Shown here: piece after piece, positions 26,307 to 33,519 of the stretch
Layout of the letters: the number at the start of each line of letters is the position of its first letter
Numbering within the stretch: the stretch's first letter is position 1
DNA from: Fulvivirga sediminis
Lineage (GTDB): Bacteria; Bacteroidota; Bacteroidia; Cytophagales; Cyclobacteriaceae
Reading direction: 5' to 3'
NCBI RefSeq assembly: GCF_016757215.1
Contig: NZ_JAESIY010000015.1
Span: forward strand, 1 to 64,000
DNA: 64,000 nt
Notes under the pieces: model-generated
What the model saw: only the letters and a program-made list of their open reading frames with translations
Told to the model about the DNA's origin: nothing
Database searches by the model: none
Program-made: the position numbers and the translations under genes

Positions 26307-26894
26307 ATGAAAACTGCCATAATAAAATATAATGCAGGCAATACCCAGTCTGTAATTTACGCATTAGAAAGACTAGGCATCACGCCTATCCTTACCAATA
26401 ATTTTGATGAGATAAGGGCTGCAGACAAAGTGATTTTTCCTGGTGTAGGAGAAGCCAGCTCCACCATGAAGCATCTGCAAGAAATGAAACTGGATCAGCT
26501 AATACCTTCTTTAAAGCAGCCCGTATTAGGCATTTGTCTAGGCATGCAGCTGATGTGTAAATATTCTGAAGAAGGAAATGTAAACTGCCTAAACATTTTT
26601 GACTGTGAAGTGAAAAAATTCCCAACCGATGCCTCTGAAAAAGTGCCTCACATGGGGTGGAACACTTTATATAACACTACTCAGCCATGGATTAATAATG
26701 ACTTAGAAGACAAGCATGTTTACTTCGTACATAGCTTCTATGCGCCGGTAGTAGAAGAAACCGTAGCCTCTTGTGATTATATTTTACCGTTCAGTGCTGC
26801 CTTACAAAAAGATAACTTCTACGCCACGCAATTTCACCCAGAAAAATCAGCGGCTCAGGGAGCTAAAATAATAGAAAACTTTATCAAATTATGA
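26307..26894 (+). CDS. hisH: imidazole glycerol phosphate synthase, glutamine amidotransferase subunit
   Basis: A 195-residue class I glutaminase. The nucleophile elbow is 'LGICLGMQLMC', the oxyanion strand is 'VIFPGVGEASS', and the His-Glu of the triad are in 'YATQFHPEKS'. It releases ammonia from glutamine for HisF. The stop overlaps the hisA start by 4 bases (ATGA), so translation of the two is probably coupled. HisF, its physical partner, is two genes downstream. Confidence 0.97.
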   Translation: MKTAIIKYNAGNTQSVIYALERLGITPILTNNFDEIRAADKVIFPGVGEASSTMKHLQEMKLDQLIPSLKQPVLGICLGMQLMCKYSEEGNVNCLNIFDCEVKKFPTDASEKVPHMGWNTLYNTTQPWINNDLEDKHVYFVHSFYAPVVEETVASCDYILPFSAALQKDNFYATQFHPEKSAAQGAKIIENFIKL

Positions 26895-27613
26895 GAATAA
26901 TACCTGCAATAGATATCATTGACGGCAAGTGTGTACGATTAACACAGGGAGATTACGATCAAAAGAAAATATATAATGAAGATCCTCTGGAAGTAGCTAA
27001 ATCATTTGAAGACGCTGGACTTCAGTACTTACATTTAGTGGATTTAGACGGAGCCAAAGCCGGAAAGGTAATCAACACAGAAGTACTTGCAAAAATCACC
27101 AGCAACACCTCTTTAGTGGTAGATTTTGGTGGTGGCATAAAAACGAATGCCGACATAGAAAAAGTATTTGATAACGGTGCCGCTAAAGTTACTTGTGGTA
27201 GTATCGCCATAAAAAACCCAACGAAAGTATCAGAATGGCTGGAAAAATACGGATCATCGAAACTCATATTGGGAGCTGATGTAAAAGACAGAATGATATC
27301 AGTAAGCGGGTGGACTGAACAAACCACCCTTTCCATAGAAGACCTATTACATAAATATTTGGATGACGGTCTGGAAGAAGTAATTTGTACAGACATAGCC
27401 ACTGATGGCATGCTTACAGGGCCTAATCTGAGGCTTTATCAGGAATTGCTCAATATTTTTCCTAACATCAAACTCATAGCCAGTGGCGGCGTAAGCAACA
27501 TCGATGATTTAAAAGCACTTAAGGCTGCCGGACTAGAAGGTGCTATTTTAGGCAAAGCCATTTATGAAGGAAAGGTGACTCTTAAAGAATTAAACGAACT
27601 CCAAAATGCTTAA
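26891..27613 (+). CDS. hisA: ProFAR isomerase (phosphoribosylformimino-AICAR-phosphate isomerase)
   Basis: A 240-residue (beta-alpha)8 barrel. It starts '[22 protein letters not shown]', with the catalytic Asp and general family motif. Phosphate-binding loops are '[13 protein letters not shown]' and '[12 protein letters not shown]', and the second catalytic Asp is in '[14 protein letters not shown]'. It performs the Amadori rearrangement of ProFAR. Starts inside the end of hisH and overlaps hisF by 8 bases. Confidence 0.97.
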   Translation: MRIIPAIDIIDGKCVRLTQGDYDQKKIYNEDPLEVAKSFEDAGLQYLHLVDLDGAKAGKVINTEVLAKITSNTSLVVDFGGGIKTNADIEKVFDNGAAKVTCGSIAIKNPTKVSEWLEKYGSSKLILGADVKDRMISVSGWTEQTTLSIEDLLHKYLDDGLEEVICTDIATDGMLTGPNLRLYQELLNIFPNIKLIASGGVSNIDDLKALKAAGLEGAILGKAIYEGKVTLKELNELQNA

Positions 27614-28358
27614 AAAAAGAATAATACCTTGCCTCGATATAAAAAATGGACGTACAGTAAAAGGCGTTAACTTCGTAAACATAAGAGATGCAGGAGATCC
27701 TGTAGAACTAGGAGCCCTCTATGCAGAACAAGGTGCTGACGAATTGGTGTTTTTGGATATAACCGCCACTAATGAAGGAAGAAAAACCTTCAAAGAATTA
27801 GTTAAAGACATCGCCAAACATTTGAATATTCCTTTTACCGTAGGTGGCGGTATTAGTCATGTAGAAGATGTGGCTCCCCTACTCTATGCCGGGGCTGATA
27901 AAGTTTCTATTAACTCCAGCGCTGTTAAACGGCCTGAGTTAATTGATGAACTGGTCGCTGAATTTGGGAGTCAATGCATTGTGGCGGCCATTGATGCTCG
28001 CTATGTAGAAGGCAAATGGATTGTGCATACTCACGGAGGATCTAAACCTACCGACAAAGAACTCTTCTCCTGGGCTAAAGAAGTAGAACAAAGGGGGGCG
28101 GGCGAAATACTTTTCACCAGCATGGATCATGATGGGACGAAGCAAGGTTTTGCCAATGAAGCTCTGAGCCAAATGGCCAGCGAAGTAAGTATTCCCATAA
28201 TTGCCTCTGGCGGAGCGGGTACTATGCCTCATTTTAAAGACGTATTTGAGCAAGGCAAAGCAGATGCCGCACTGGCTGCCAGTATTTTTCATTTCAAGGA
28301 AATAGGCATTCAGGAATTAAAAAAATATTTAAAAGATAACCATATAGCAGTAAGATAA
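27606..28358 (+). CDS. hisF: imidazole glycerol phosphate synthase, cyclase subunit
   Basis: A 250-residue (beta-alpha)8 barrel related to HisA. It starts '[23 protein letters not shown]', and has '[14 protein letters not shown]', '[13 protein letters not shown]', '[15 protein letters not shown]' (second catalytic Asp) and '[12 protein letters not shown]'. With HisH it makes IGP and AICAR from PRFAR and glutamine. Immediately followed by hisIE with no spacer. Confidence 0.97.
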   Translation: MLKKRIIPCLDIKNGRTVKGVNFVNIRDAGDPVELGALYAEQGADELVFLDITATNEGRKTFKELVKDIAKHLNIPFTVGGGISHVEDVAPLLYAGADKVSINSSAVKRPELIDELVAEFGSQCIVAAIDARYVEGKWIVHTHGGSKPTDKELFSWAKEVEQRGAGEILFTSMDHDGTKQGFANEALSQMASEVSIPIIASGGAGTMPHFKDVFEQGKADAALAASIFHFKEIGIQELKKYLKDNHIAVR

Positions 28359-28958
28359 ATGGATAGTTTACAACCTGATTTCGAAAAACTCAATGGCCTG
28401 CTTCCGGCAGTAATACAAGATGCTTATACCAAAAAGGTATTGATGGTAGGCTTTATGAACGATGAGGCCTTTAACAAAACCAAAGAAGAAAAGAGAGTAA
28501 CTTTTTATAGCAGAACCAAAGAAAGACTTTGGACCAAAGGAGAAACCAGCGGCAATTTTATAGAAGTAAAAAGCATGGCACTCGATTGTGATAATGACAC
28601 ACTACTTATTCAGGCCATTCCCGTAGGCCCTGTATGTCATAAAGGCAATGATACCTGCTTTGGAGACGAACCTAACACCTCAACGGACCTGGGGTTTCTT
28701 GAAGAGACTATTCAGGATCGAAAAAACAACCCTAAGCAAGAATCTTATACCAACTCTCTACTGAATAAAGGCATTAATAAAGTGGCTCAGAAGGTAGGGG
28801 AAGAAGCCGTGGAGCTCGTTATAGAAGCTAAAGATGATGACAAAACTCTTTTTCTAAACGAAGCAGCAGATCTTATGTACCATTACCTTGTGCTGCTAGC
28901 TGCAAAAGATTTCAAATTGAATGATGTGATAGAAGTTTTAAAAGAAAGACATAGCTAA
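28359..28958 (+). CDS. hisI: bifunctional PR-AMP cyclohydrolase / PR-ATP pyrophosphohydrolase
   Basis: A 199-residue HisIE fusion. The N-terminal cyclohydrolase (about 1-105) has 'VLMVGFMNDEAFNKT', 'VTFYSRTKERLWTKGETSGNFIEV', 'DCDNDTLLIQAIPVGPVCHKGNDTCF' with the zinc-site cysteines. The C-terminal pyrophosphohydrolase (about 110-199) has 'NKVAQKVGEEAVELVIEAKD' and 'EAADLMYHYLVLL'. It carries out steps two and three of histidine synthesis. It ends the operon and is followed by a terminator. Confidence 0.97.
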   Translation: MDSLQPDFEKLNGLLPAVIQDAYTKKVLMVGFMNDEAFNKTKEEKRVTFYSRTKERLWTKGETSGNFIEVKSMALDCDNDTLLIQAIPVGPVCHKGNDTCFGDEPNTSTDLGFLEETIQDRKNNPKQESYTNSLLNKGINKVAQKVGEEAVELVIEAKDDDKTLFLNEAADLMYHYLVLLAAKDFKLNDVIEVLKERHS

Positions 28959-28970
28959 ACATAACACTAC

Positions 28971-29049
28971 TACCCGCTTTTTCGATTTTATACATTCATA
29001 GCAAATACGCTATGTTCGATAAAAGAAAAAACGCGGGTATTTTTTATTG
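28971..29049 (+). terminator. terminator of the his operon
   Basis: TACCCGC at 28971 pairs with GCGGGTA at 29033-29039 at the base of a long, imperfect hairpin whose tip is CATAGC/GCTATG. The base is followed by TTTTTTATT. It begins 13 bases after the hisIE stop. Confidence 0.7.
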
Positions 29050-29272
29050 CACCACTCCATGCATTAGTGTTATTCTATCTCCTTAAAATTTCACAAACTC
29101 ACTTGATTACCTTTATTAGAATCTCAACTTTTAGCATAAATCATCTAATCATTAAATGGATTTAGCACAACAAAAGACGAATTATTCGCTAGATTGTGAA
29201 AAATAAATTATTTTCGAGGTATATAACATATTTTTTTAATCAGCTTTCTTTTATAATCAAAATTATATTCCG
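29050..29272. other. AT-rich gap before the DoxX gene
   Basis: Together with the terminator this makes a 314-base stretch without a gene. After the terminator I see only AT-rich sequence that presumably holds the doxX promoter. No clean TTG/TAnnTTTG pair, tRNA or convincing small gene is visible. Confidence 0.5.
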
Positions 29273-29698
29273 ATGAAAAGCAATCTTTTTGATACTACCT
29301 TTAATAATAATCTCGCCAACATTTGGCTACTTCTACTTAGAATTTCCATAGGTGCGTTAATGATGAACCATGGCTTACCAAAACTTGCCATGCTTTTAGA
29401 AGGTGGTGATATTCAATTTTTAGACTGGTTAGGCCTGGGACCAACCGTTTCTCTAACATTAGCTGTAATAGCAGAAGTAGTGTGCTCTGCTTTCATTATT
29501 TTAGGTTTAGCCACCAGGTTGGCTGTTATCCCACTAATTATTACTATGCTTACTGCTATATTTGTGATTCACGCTAATGATCCTTTTGCTAAACAAGAAT
29601 TCCCGCTTTTATATATGATCATATATATTACTCTTCTGGTATTTGGTAGTGGAAAATTCTCTATAGATCAGAAAATGAACAGGAAAGGATATCGTTAA
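29273..29698 (+). CDS. DoxX family membrane protein
   Basis: A 141-residue protein with four hydrophobic segments. The family's first-helix pattern is present ('LLLLRISIGALMMNHGLPKL'), as are 'AEVVCSAFIILGLATRLAVIPLI' and a final helix ending 'LLVFGSGKFSIDQKM'. DoxX-family proteins are small quinone-linked or redox-associated membrane proteins. The precise activity of bacterial members like this one is not established. It stands alone before yebC. Confidence 0.85.
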   Translation: MKSNLFDTTFNNNLANIWLLLLRISIGALMMNHGLPKLAMLLEGGDIQFLDWLGLGPTVSLTLAVIAEVVCSAFIILGLATRLAVIPLIITMLTAIFVIHANDPFAKQEFPLLYMIIYITLLVFGSGKFSIDQKMNRKGYR

Positions 29699-29764
29699 AA
29701 GTATAGTTTTTACTTCCTGATTATCTTGGGAAATTATAATTTCGCGATTCTAAAACTATTACTT

Positions 29765-30475
29765 ATGGGAAGAGCATTTGAATACCGCAGAGCGGCCAAA
29801 GAAAAAAGATGGGACAAGATGTCCAAACTATTTCCTAAACTGGCCAAAGCCATCACGGTAGCAGCCAAAGAAGGAGGCACTGATCCTGACATGAACGCCA
29901 AGTTAAGGACAGCCATCCAAAATGCTAAGGGTCAAAACATGCCAAAAGACAACATCGATGCTGCTATAAAAAGAGCAGATGGCAAAGACGCTGATGCATA
30001 TGTAGAGGTTAACTATGAAGGCAAAGGACCTCACGGCGTTCTTGTTTTTGTAGAATGCGCCACAGATAACACCACCAGAACGGTAGCTAACGTAAAGTCT
30101 TACTTCAATAAGGCTGGCGGCAGCTTGGTACCTTCAGGGTCTTTAGAATTTATGTTCAACAGAAATGCTGTATTTGAGTTTGATAAACCTGAAGGCATGG
30201 ACCTGGAAGAATTAGAATTGGAGCTTATCGACGCAGGAATGGAAGAAATAGAAGAGCAGGAAGGCAAAGTATATGTTTACGGAGATTACACTCAATTTGG
30301 AAGTATTTCAAAAGCTTTGGAAGATTTGAATATTGAAGTAACAAAAGCATCTCTACAACGTTTTCCTACTACACCTGTAGACTTCTCTGAAGAACAGATG
30401 GAAGAAATTGAAAAAATGCTTGATAAGGTTGAAGACGACGACGACGTTCAGGCAGTATACACTAACATAGCTTAA
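29765..30475 (+). CDS. YebC/PmpR-family protein
   Basis: A 236-residue protein of the YebC family, starting '[23 protein letters not shown]'. Further blocks are '[32 protein letters not shown]', '[39 protein letters not shown]' and the acidic C-terminus. Members were first described as transcription regulators, and recent work links several of them to easing ribosome stalling. An upstream TTG (29726) would add 13 unrelated residues. ATG 29765 gives the normal family start. The stop overlaps the next start by one base. Confidence 0.93.
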   Translation: MGRAFEYRRAAKEKRWDKMSKLFPKLAKAITVAAKEGGTDPDMNAKLRTAIQNAKGQNMPKDNIDAAIKRADGKDADAYVEVNYEGKGPHGVLVFVECATDNTTRTVANVKSYFNKAGGSLVPSGSLEFMFNRNAVFEFDKPEGMDLEELELELIDAGMEEIEEQEGKVYVYGDYTQFGSISKALEDLNIEVTKASLQRFPTTPVDFSEEQMEEIEKMLDKVEDDDDVQAVYTNIA

Positions 30476-30942
30476 TGAAAGCTTCAAGTTTTGCACAACA
30501 GTTAAAAAGTCTTAACATAGTCCACTGGGCTATTGCACTACCCATGGTACTGGGAGGATTAGCAATATTCTCCCTTAACATGAACCAACCAGCAATAGCT
30601 CCAGGCCAGACTATAGACTATTTGATATACCTGCCATTATTGGCCATGGTAGTGATATTGCCTATAAGCAATATCATATACACCCAAATGCTTAAGAAAC
30701 ACTATCAAAAACCGTTATCTGTGAAATTTAAAGCTTATAAAAGTGCTTTTATCATTAGAGATTCGTTTTTTGAAATACCAGGGATCCTCACTTGCATAAT
30801 AGCTTACATCTTAGGCAATAGCTTTATACTTATAATTATTCCAGCTATTTTACTGCAATTTTACTCTAACAGACCCGTATTAAAAAAGATCAGCTATGAC
30901 CTGAGGCTTACCCCTGATCAGGAAAAAGAAATATTAGCCTAA
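30475..30942 (+). CDS. small integral membrane protein, unknown function
   Basis: A 155-residue protein with four hydrophobic segments (about residues 17-34, 50-70, 98-112 and 113-128) and a charged C-terminal tail ('YDLRLTPDQEKEILA'). I do not recognise the family. Its start codon shares a base with the yebC stop (TAATG), so translation is probably coupled. Its end overlaps the convergent flavoprotein gene by 4 bases. Confidence 0.65.
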   Translation: MKASSFAQQLKSLNIVHWAIALPMVLGGLAIFSLNMNQPAIAPGQTIDYLIYLPLLAMVVILPISNIIYTQMLKKHYQKPLSVKFKAYKSAFIIRDSFFEIPGILTCIIAYILGNSFILIIIPAILLQFYSNRPVLKKISYDLRLTPDQEKEILA

Positions 30943-32429
30943 GCTAAAATATCTTCATAAGCCCCATTAATGTGTACACGTGCACTGAGGTGTCCCTTCA
31001 AAGATTCTGGTTTAAGCAAAGAAGTTCCCATCAGCATTCTAGCACACTCCTGAATACCCTCTGTAATAGAAGGATGAGGGTGAACACATTCAGCTAACTC
31101 TTCCACACCTTTATCCATACTTATCAGCAAGGCTACCGCTTGTATAGCACTAGAGGCTTGATTCCCAACTACCCTCATACCTAAAAGACGCATTTTATCA
31201 TCATTAGTTACTAATAGCTTTATAAAACCTTGCGTATTTCTCTTAGCTATTGCCCTGGGAATACAACGGTAGTCAAGAGTTACCACTTTATAAGAAATAC
31301 CTTTTTTTATAGCCTGTTGCTCATTTAGTCCCACGCCAGCTACTTCTGGGTTCAAAAACATAATGGTAGAAATATTTTCATACATGAGATTCCGAGCAGG
31401 ATCTCCAAAAATACGTTCAACGGCATACCGGCCTTCCAACTCTCCCACATTAACCAAAGCTATATCTGCTGTTAGATCACCTACTGCATAAATATTACCT
31501 TCACTAGTTTGAGTCTGATTATCTTCTACTCCTCTCTGATTTAAAGTAATATTTACATTATCGCTCCACAGATTTTCATAATTAGGCACACGCCCAACAG
31601 CTACTAGTGCCTTCTCTACATTAAAAACCTCATTAGAACCATCTGTATATTCAAGTTCATACTCTACCCTCCCGTGCATTACTTCCATCCTCACTAACTG
31701 CGAATTTCGATGAATATGCACTCCATTGTTCTCCATGTTACGTTCTATAACATTCACCACATCCTCATCTTCAAATGGCAAAATATGATCTCCTTTATCT
31801 ATGAGATGAACTTTAGTCTTTCCAAAACCTGAGAATATCGTGGCAAATTCACAACCGATAACCCCTGCACCCACTATTACCATGCTTTCAGGAAAATCAT
31901 CCAGCTTTTCTATACTATCACTGGTAATAATAATTTTTTCATCGATAGGTATATTTGGTAGCTTTCTAGGCCTACTACCAGTAGCTAAGATGATATACTC
32001 GGCCTCCACAATTTGTTCCTTACCATCTGTATCAGTTATTTGCACCTGATGAGGTGTAAGTAAATGAGCTGTACCTTCCCTGTAAGTAAGTAAATCACTC
32101 AAATGAGTATCTATAAGAGAAGTCATATTATCTAAAAGCATAGTCTGCCTTTCACTTACAGCTTTTAAAACCTCTCTTTTAATCTCATTAAAGTCAGCAT
32201 CTGGGGGCTCCAGATTAAATCTGCTCAGGTGTCGGCTTACCAAATGAACATCTCTTGAAATTTCCCACCAAGTTTTAGAAGAAAGGGCACCTTTAGCAAC
32301 CCCACCACCACCAATACTTTCCTTTTCTACCAGTAAAGTCTTCTTCTTAAAATCAATGGCCCGCATAGCTGCAGCATATCCTGCTGGCCCTGCACCAATA
32401 ATTACTATATCATACTTTTCCATAACCAA
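30939..32429 (-). CDS. dihydrolipoamide-dehydrogenase-like flavoprotein lacking the redox disulfide
   Basis: A 496-residue class I pyridine-nucleotide disulfide oxidoreductase homologue. The FAD site 'DIVIIGAGPAGYAAAMRA', the NAD(P) site 'MVIVGAGVIGCEFATIFSGFG', the second FAD block 'GNIYAVGDLTADIAL' and a dimerisation domain with 'HPHPSITEGIQE' (the His-Glu pair) are all present. The active-site segment that normally reads GGTCLNxGCIPSK is GGGGVAKGALSSK (residues 40-52), so both cysteines are replaced (Gly43, Ala48). Disulfide chemistry is therefore impossible at this site. The protein may be an NAD(P)H oxidase, quinone reductase or transhydrogenase-like enzyme, which is inference. It overlaps the convergent neighbour by 4 bases. 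Confidence 0.85.
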   Translation of the reverse strand: MVMEKYDIVIIGAGPAGYAAAMRAIDFKKKTLLVEKESIGGGGVAKGALSSKTWWEISRDVHLVSRHLSRFNLEPPDADFNEIKREVLKAVSERQTMLLDNMTSLIDTHLSDLLTYREGTAHLLTPHQVQITDTDGKEQIVEAEYIILATGSRPRKLPNIPIDEKIIITSDSIEKLDDFPESMVIVGAGVIGCEFATIFSGFGKTKVHLIDKGDHILPFEDEDVVNVIERNMENNGVHIHRNSQLVRMEVMHGRVEYELEYTDGSNEVFNVEKALVAVGRVPNYENLWSDNVNITLNQRGVEDNQTQTSEGNIYAVGDLTADIALVNVGELEGRYAVERIFGDPARNLMYENISTIMFLNPEVAGVGLNEQQAIKKGISYKVVTLDYRCIPRAIAKRNTQGFIKLLVTNDDKMRLLGMRVVGNQASSAIQAVALLISMDKGVEELAECVHPHPSITEGIQECARMLMGTSLLKPESLKGHLSARVHINGAYEDILA

Positions 32430-32767
32430 AGTCTCTTATATAAATATACTATATCATAATATTTTTACTTCACTTCTAAGAGATAAATACAAATTGAGTT
32501 ACATGAAAGTTACAACTTAAACAATAAAATTAAAATCAATATTATTTCTTACTTAAATCTTACATTAGTAGATATTTTGATGAATAATGCTAATATTATT
32601 ATTTGCATTAAAATTTCTACTATACATTTCATTATTGATTAATATAAAATATTTATAACATTTATTATGTTTCTTTAAAATATTCTTATATTTTTTATTG
32701 ACCATAGATCTAAATAGATATAATATTGCATTACATAACATTTATAACTATTTAAACTATTTACAAA
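32430..32767. other. very AT-rich intergenic region
   Basis: This 338-base stretch between two divergent genes is strikingly AT-rich and contains no convincing reading frame. It holds the promoter of the small peptide gene near its right end (see 32698-32728) and presumably that of the flavoprotein at its left end. Confidence 0.6.
32698..32728 (+). promoter_or_regulatory. promoter of the 42-residue peptide gene
   Basis: TTG (32698-32700), a 20-base spacer and TAATATTG (32721-32728) match the Bacteroidota promoter with one deviation in the -7 box. The start codon follows 39 bases later. The surrounding high AT content may add strength. Confidence 0.5.
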
Positions 32768-32896
32768 ATGAAAACGGTAGTAACTAAAAGTAAGGAAACG
32801 CAGAAGAAAGAAGAGTTAATTTCCAAATTAATGCAAAACAACAAAGACAATTTTAGCAGCCCTTGCCTGATACAGTGCACTGTGGTAGGAGATTAA
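32768..32896 (+). CDS. 42-residue peptide, candidate modified-peptide precursor
   Basis: A short frame of 42 residues below usual gene-calling limits. It has a Lys/Glu/Gln-rich, helix-like N-terminal two thirds (MKTVVTKSKETQKKEELISK onward) and a short hydrophobic C-terminal segment with two cysteines, 'SSPCLIQCTVVGD'. This leader-plus-core shape resembles ribosomally made modified peptides. It has a plausible promoter and, 12 bases after its stop, a strong terminator, so it is probably a highly expressed single-gene transcript with some read-through to the next gene. No radical-SAM, lanthionine or YcaO enzyme or exporter is adjacent, so the modified-peptide idea is only a hypothesis. Confidence 0.5.
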   Translation: MKTVVTKSKETQKKEELISKLMQNNKDNFSSPCLIQCTVVGD

Positions 32897-32908
32897 TAAA
32901 CAAAACCA

Positions 32909-32948
32909 ATGGGAGTCACTCTAAACAAGTGGCTCCCATATTTTTTTT
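32909..32948 (+). terminator. strong intrinsic terminator between peptide gene and DEMWH gene
   Basis: ATGGGAGTCACT pairs with AGTGGCTCCCAT (one G-U pair) around a 7-base loop and is followed by A and eight T. Confidence 0.9.
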
Positions 32949-32968
32949 GAAATTTTAATGCTAAAGAA

Positions 32969-33445
32969 ATGAAACTGGAAAAGTATCTTGATTGTGAAAA
33001 TGAGGAGTTAGTGATAGAAGGCTTTATAGATAGATACAACGTATCAGAGGAAGAAGCCCGAGAGATTTTTTTTGAAACGAAAAAATGGCTTTGGTTAGCC
33101 AACCAATGCATAAACAAAGAAGGCTTTAATCTTTTTATTGATGGCCCTTTACTGATCATTGATGAGATGTGGCACACTTTCATATTATATACGAGTGTGT
33201 ATACGAAATTTTGCAAAAAACAATTCAATAAATTCATTCATCATCACCCCACCAGCAAAAGGGAGCAGGCCGAAAGAGATAAGCTAATTAGGGAAAATAT
33301 CGATGCGAACCCTTACGAAGCAATCATAGAAAAGCAATACAGCCTAATTTATGATTACCTAGGGGCAGAGACTTTACTAAAGTGGTATGAGGCAATTCCT
33401 CAAAAATATACTGCTAGTTATATTAAGCAGATAAGAAAATATTAA
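32969..33445 (+). CDS. DEMWH-motif protein related to the glycine-rich-domain (GRDP-like) family
   Basis: A 158-residue, apparently cytoplasmic protein without signal peptide. The middle contains 'LLIIDEMWHTFILYTSVYTKFCKKQFNKFIHHHP'. The pattern D-x-MWH, then Tyr-x-x-Phe-Cys and HHxP recalls the conserved core of proteins annotated as glycine-rich domain-containing, and its His/Asp residues could bind metal. A catalytic function is not known to me. It lies between two strong terminators, directly behind the small peptide gene, so it would be expressed mainly by read-through. This arrangement suggests, but does not prove, a link with the peptide. Confidence 0.65.
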   Translation: MKLEKYLDCENEELVIEGFIDRYNVSEEEAREIFFETKKWLWLANQCINKEGFNLFIDGPLLIIDEMWHTFILYTSVYTKFCKKQFNKFIHHHPTSKREQAERDKLIRENIDANPYEAIIEKQYSLIYDYLGAETLLKWYEAIPQKYTASYIKQIRKY

Positions 33446-33480
33446 ATTCATTTTTTCTTTTACCACCAGTTAAAGTATTT

Positions 33481-33519
33481 TAGTATCCATTAACCTTAAT
33501 GGATGCTATTTTTTTTTTT
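33481..33519 (+). terminator. strong intrinsic terminator overlapping the start of the sensor kinase gene
   Basis: TAGTATCCATTA pairs with TAATGGATGCTA (one G-U pair) around the loop ACCT and is followed by eleven T. The 3' arm contains the ATG (33499) of the next gene, and the T run encodes its Ile-Phe-Phe-Phe. Confidence 0.9.

Noticed and set aside
29158-29208. 16-codon frame before the DoxX gene
   Set aside because: No codon run, hairpin or family resemblance; too short to support.
29726-29764. Upstream TTG start for the YebC-family gene
   Set aside because: Adds 13 residues unlike the family; the downstream ATG gives the standard N-terminus.
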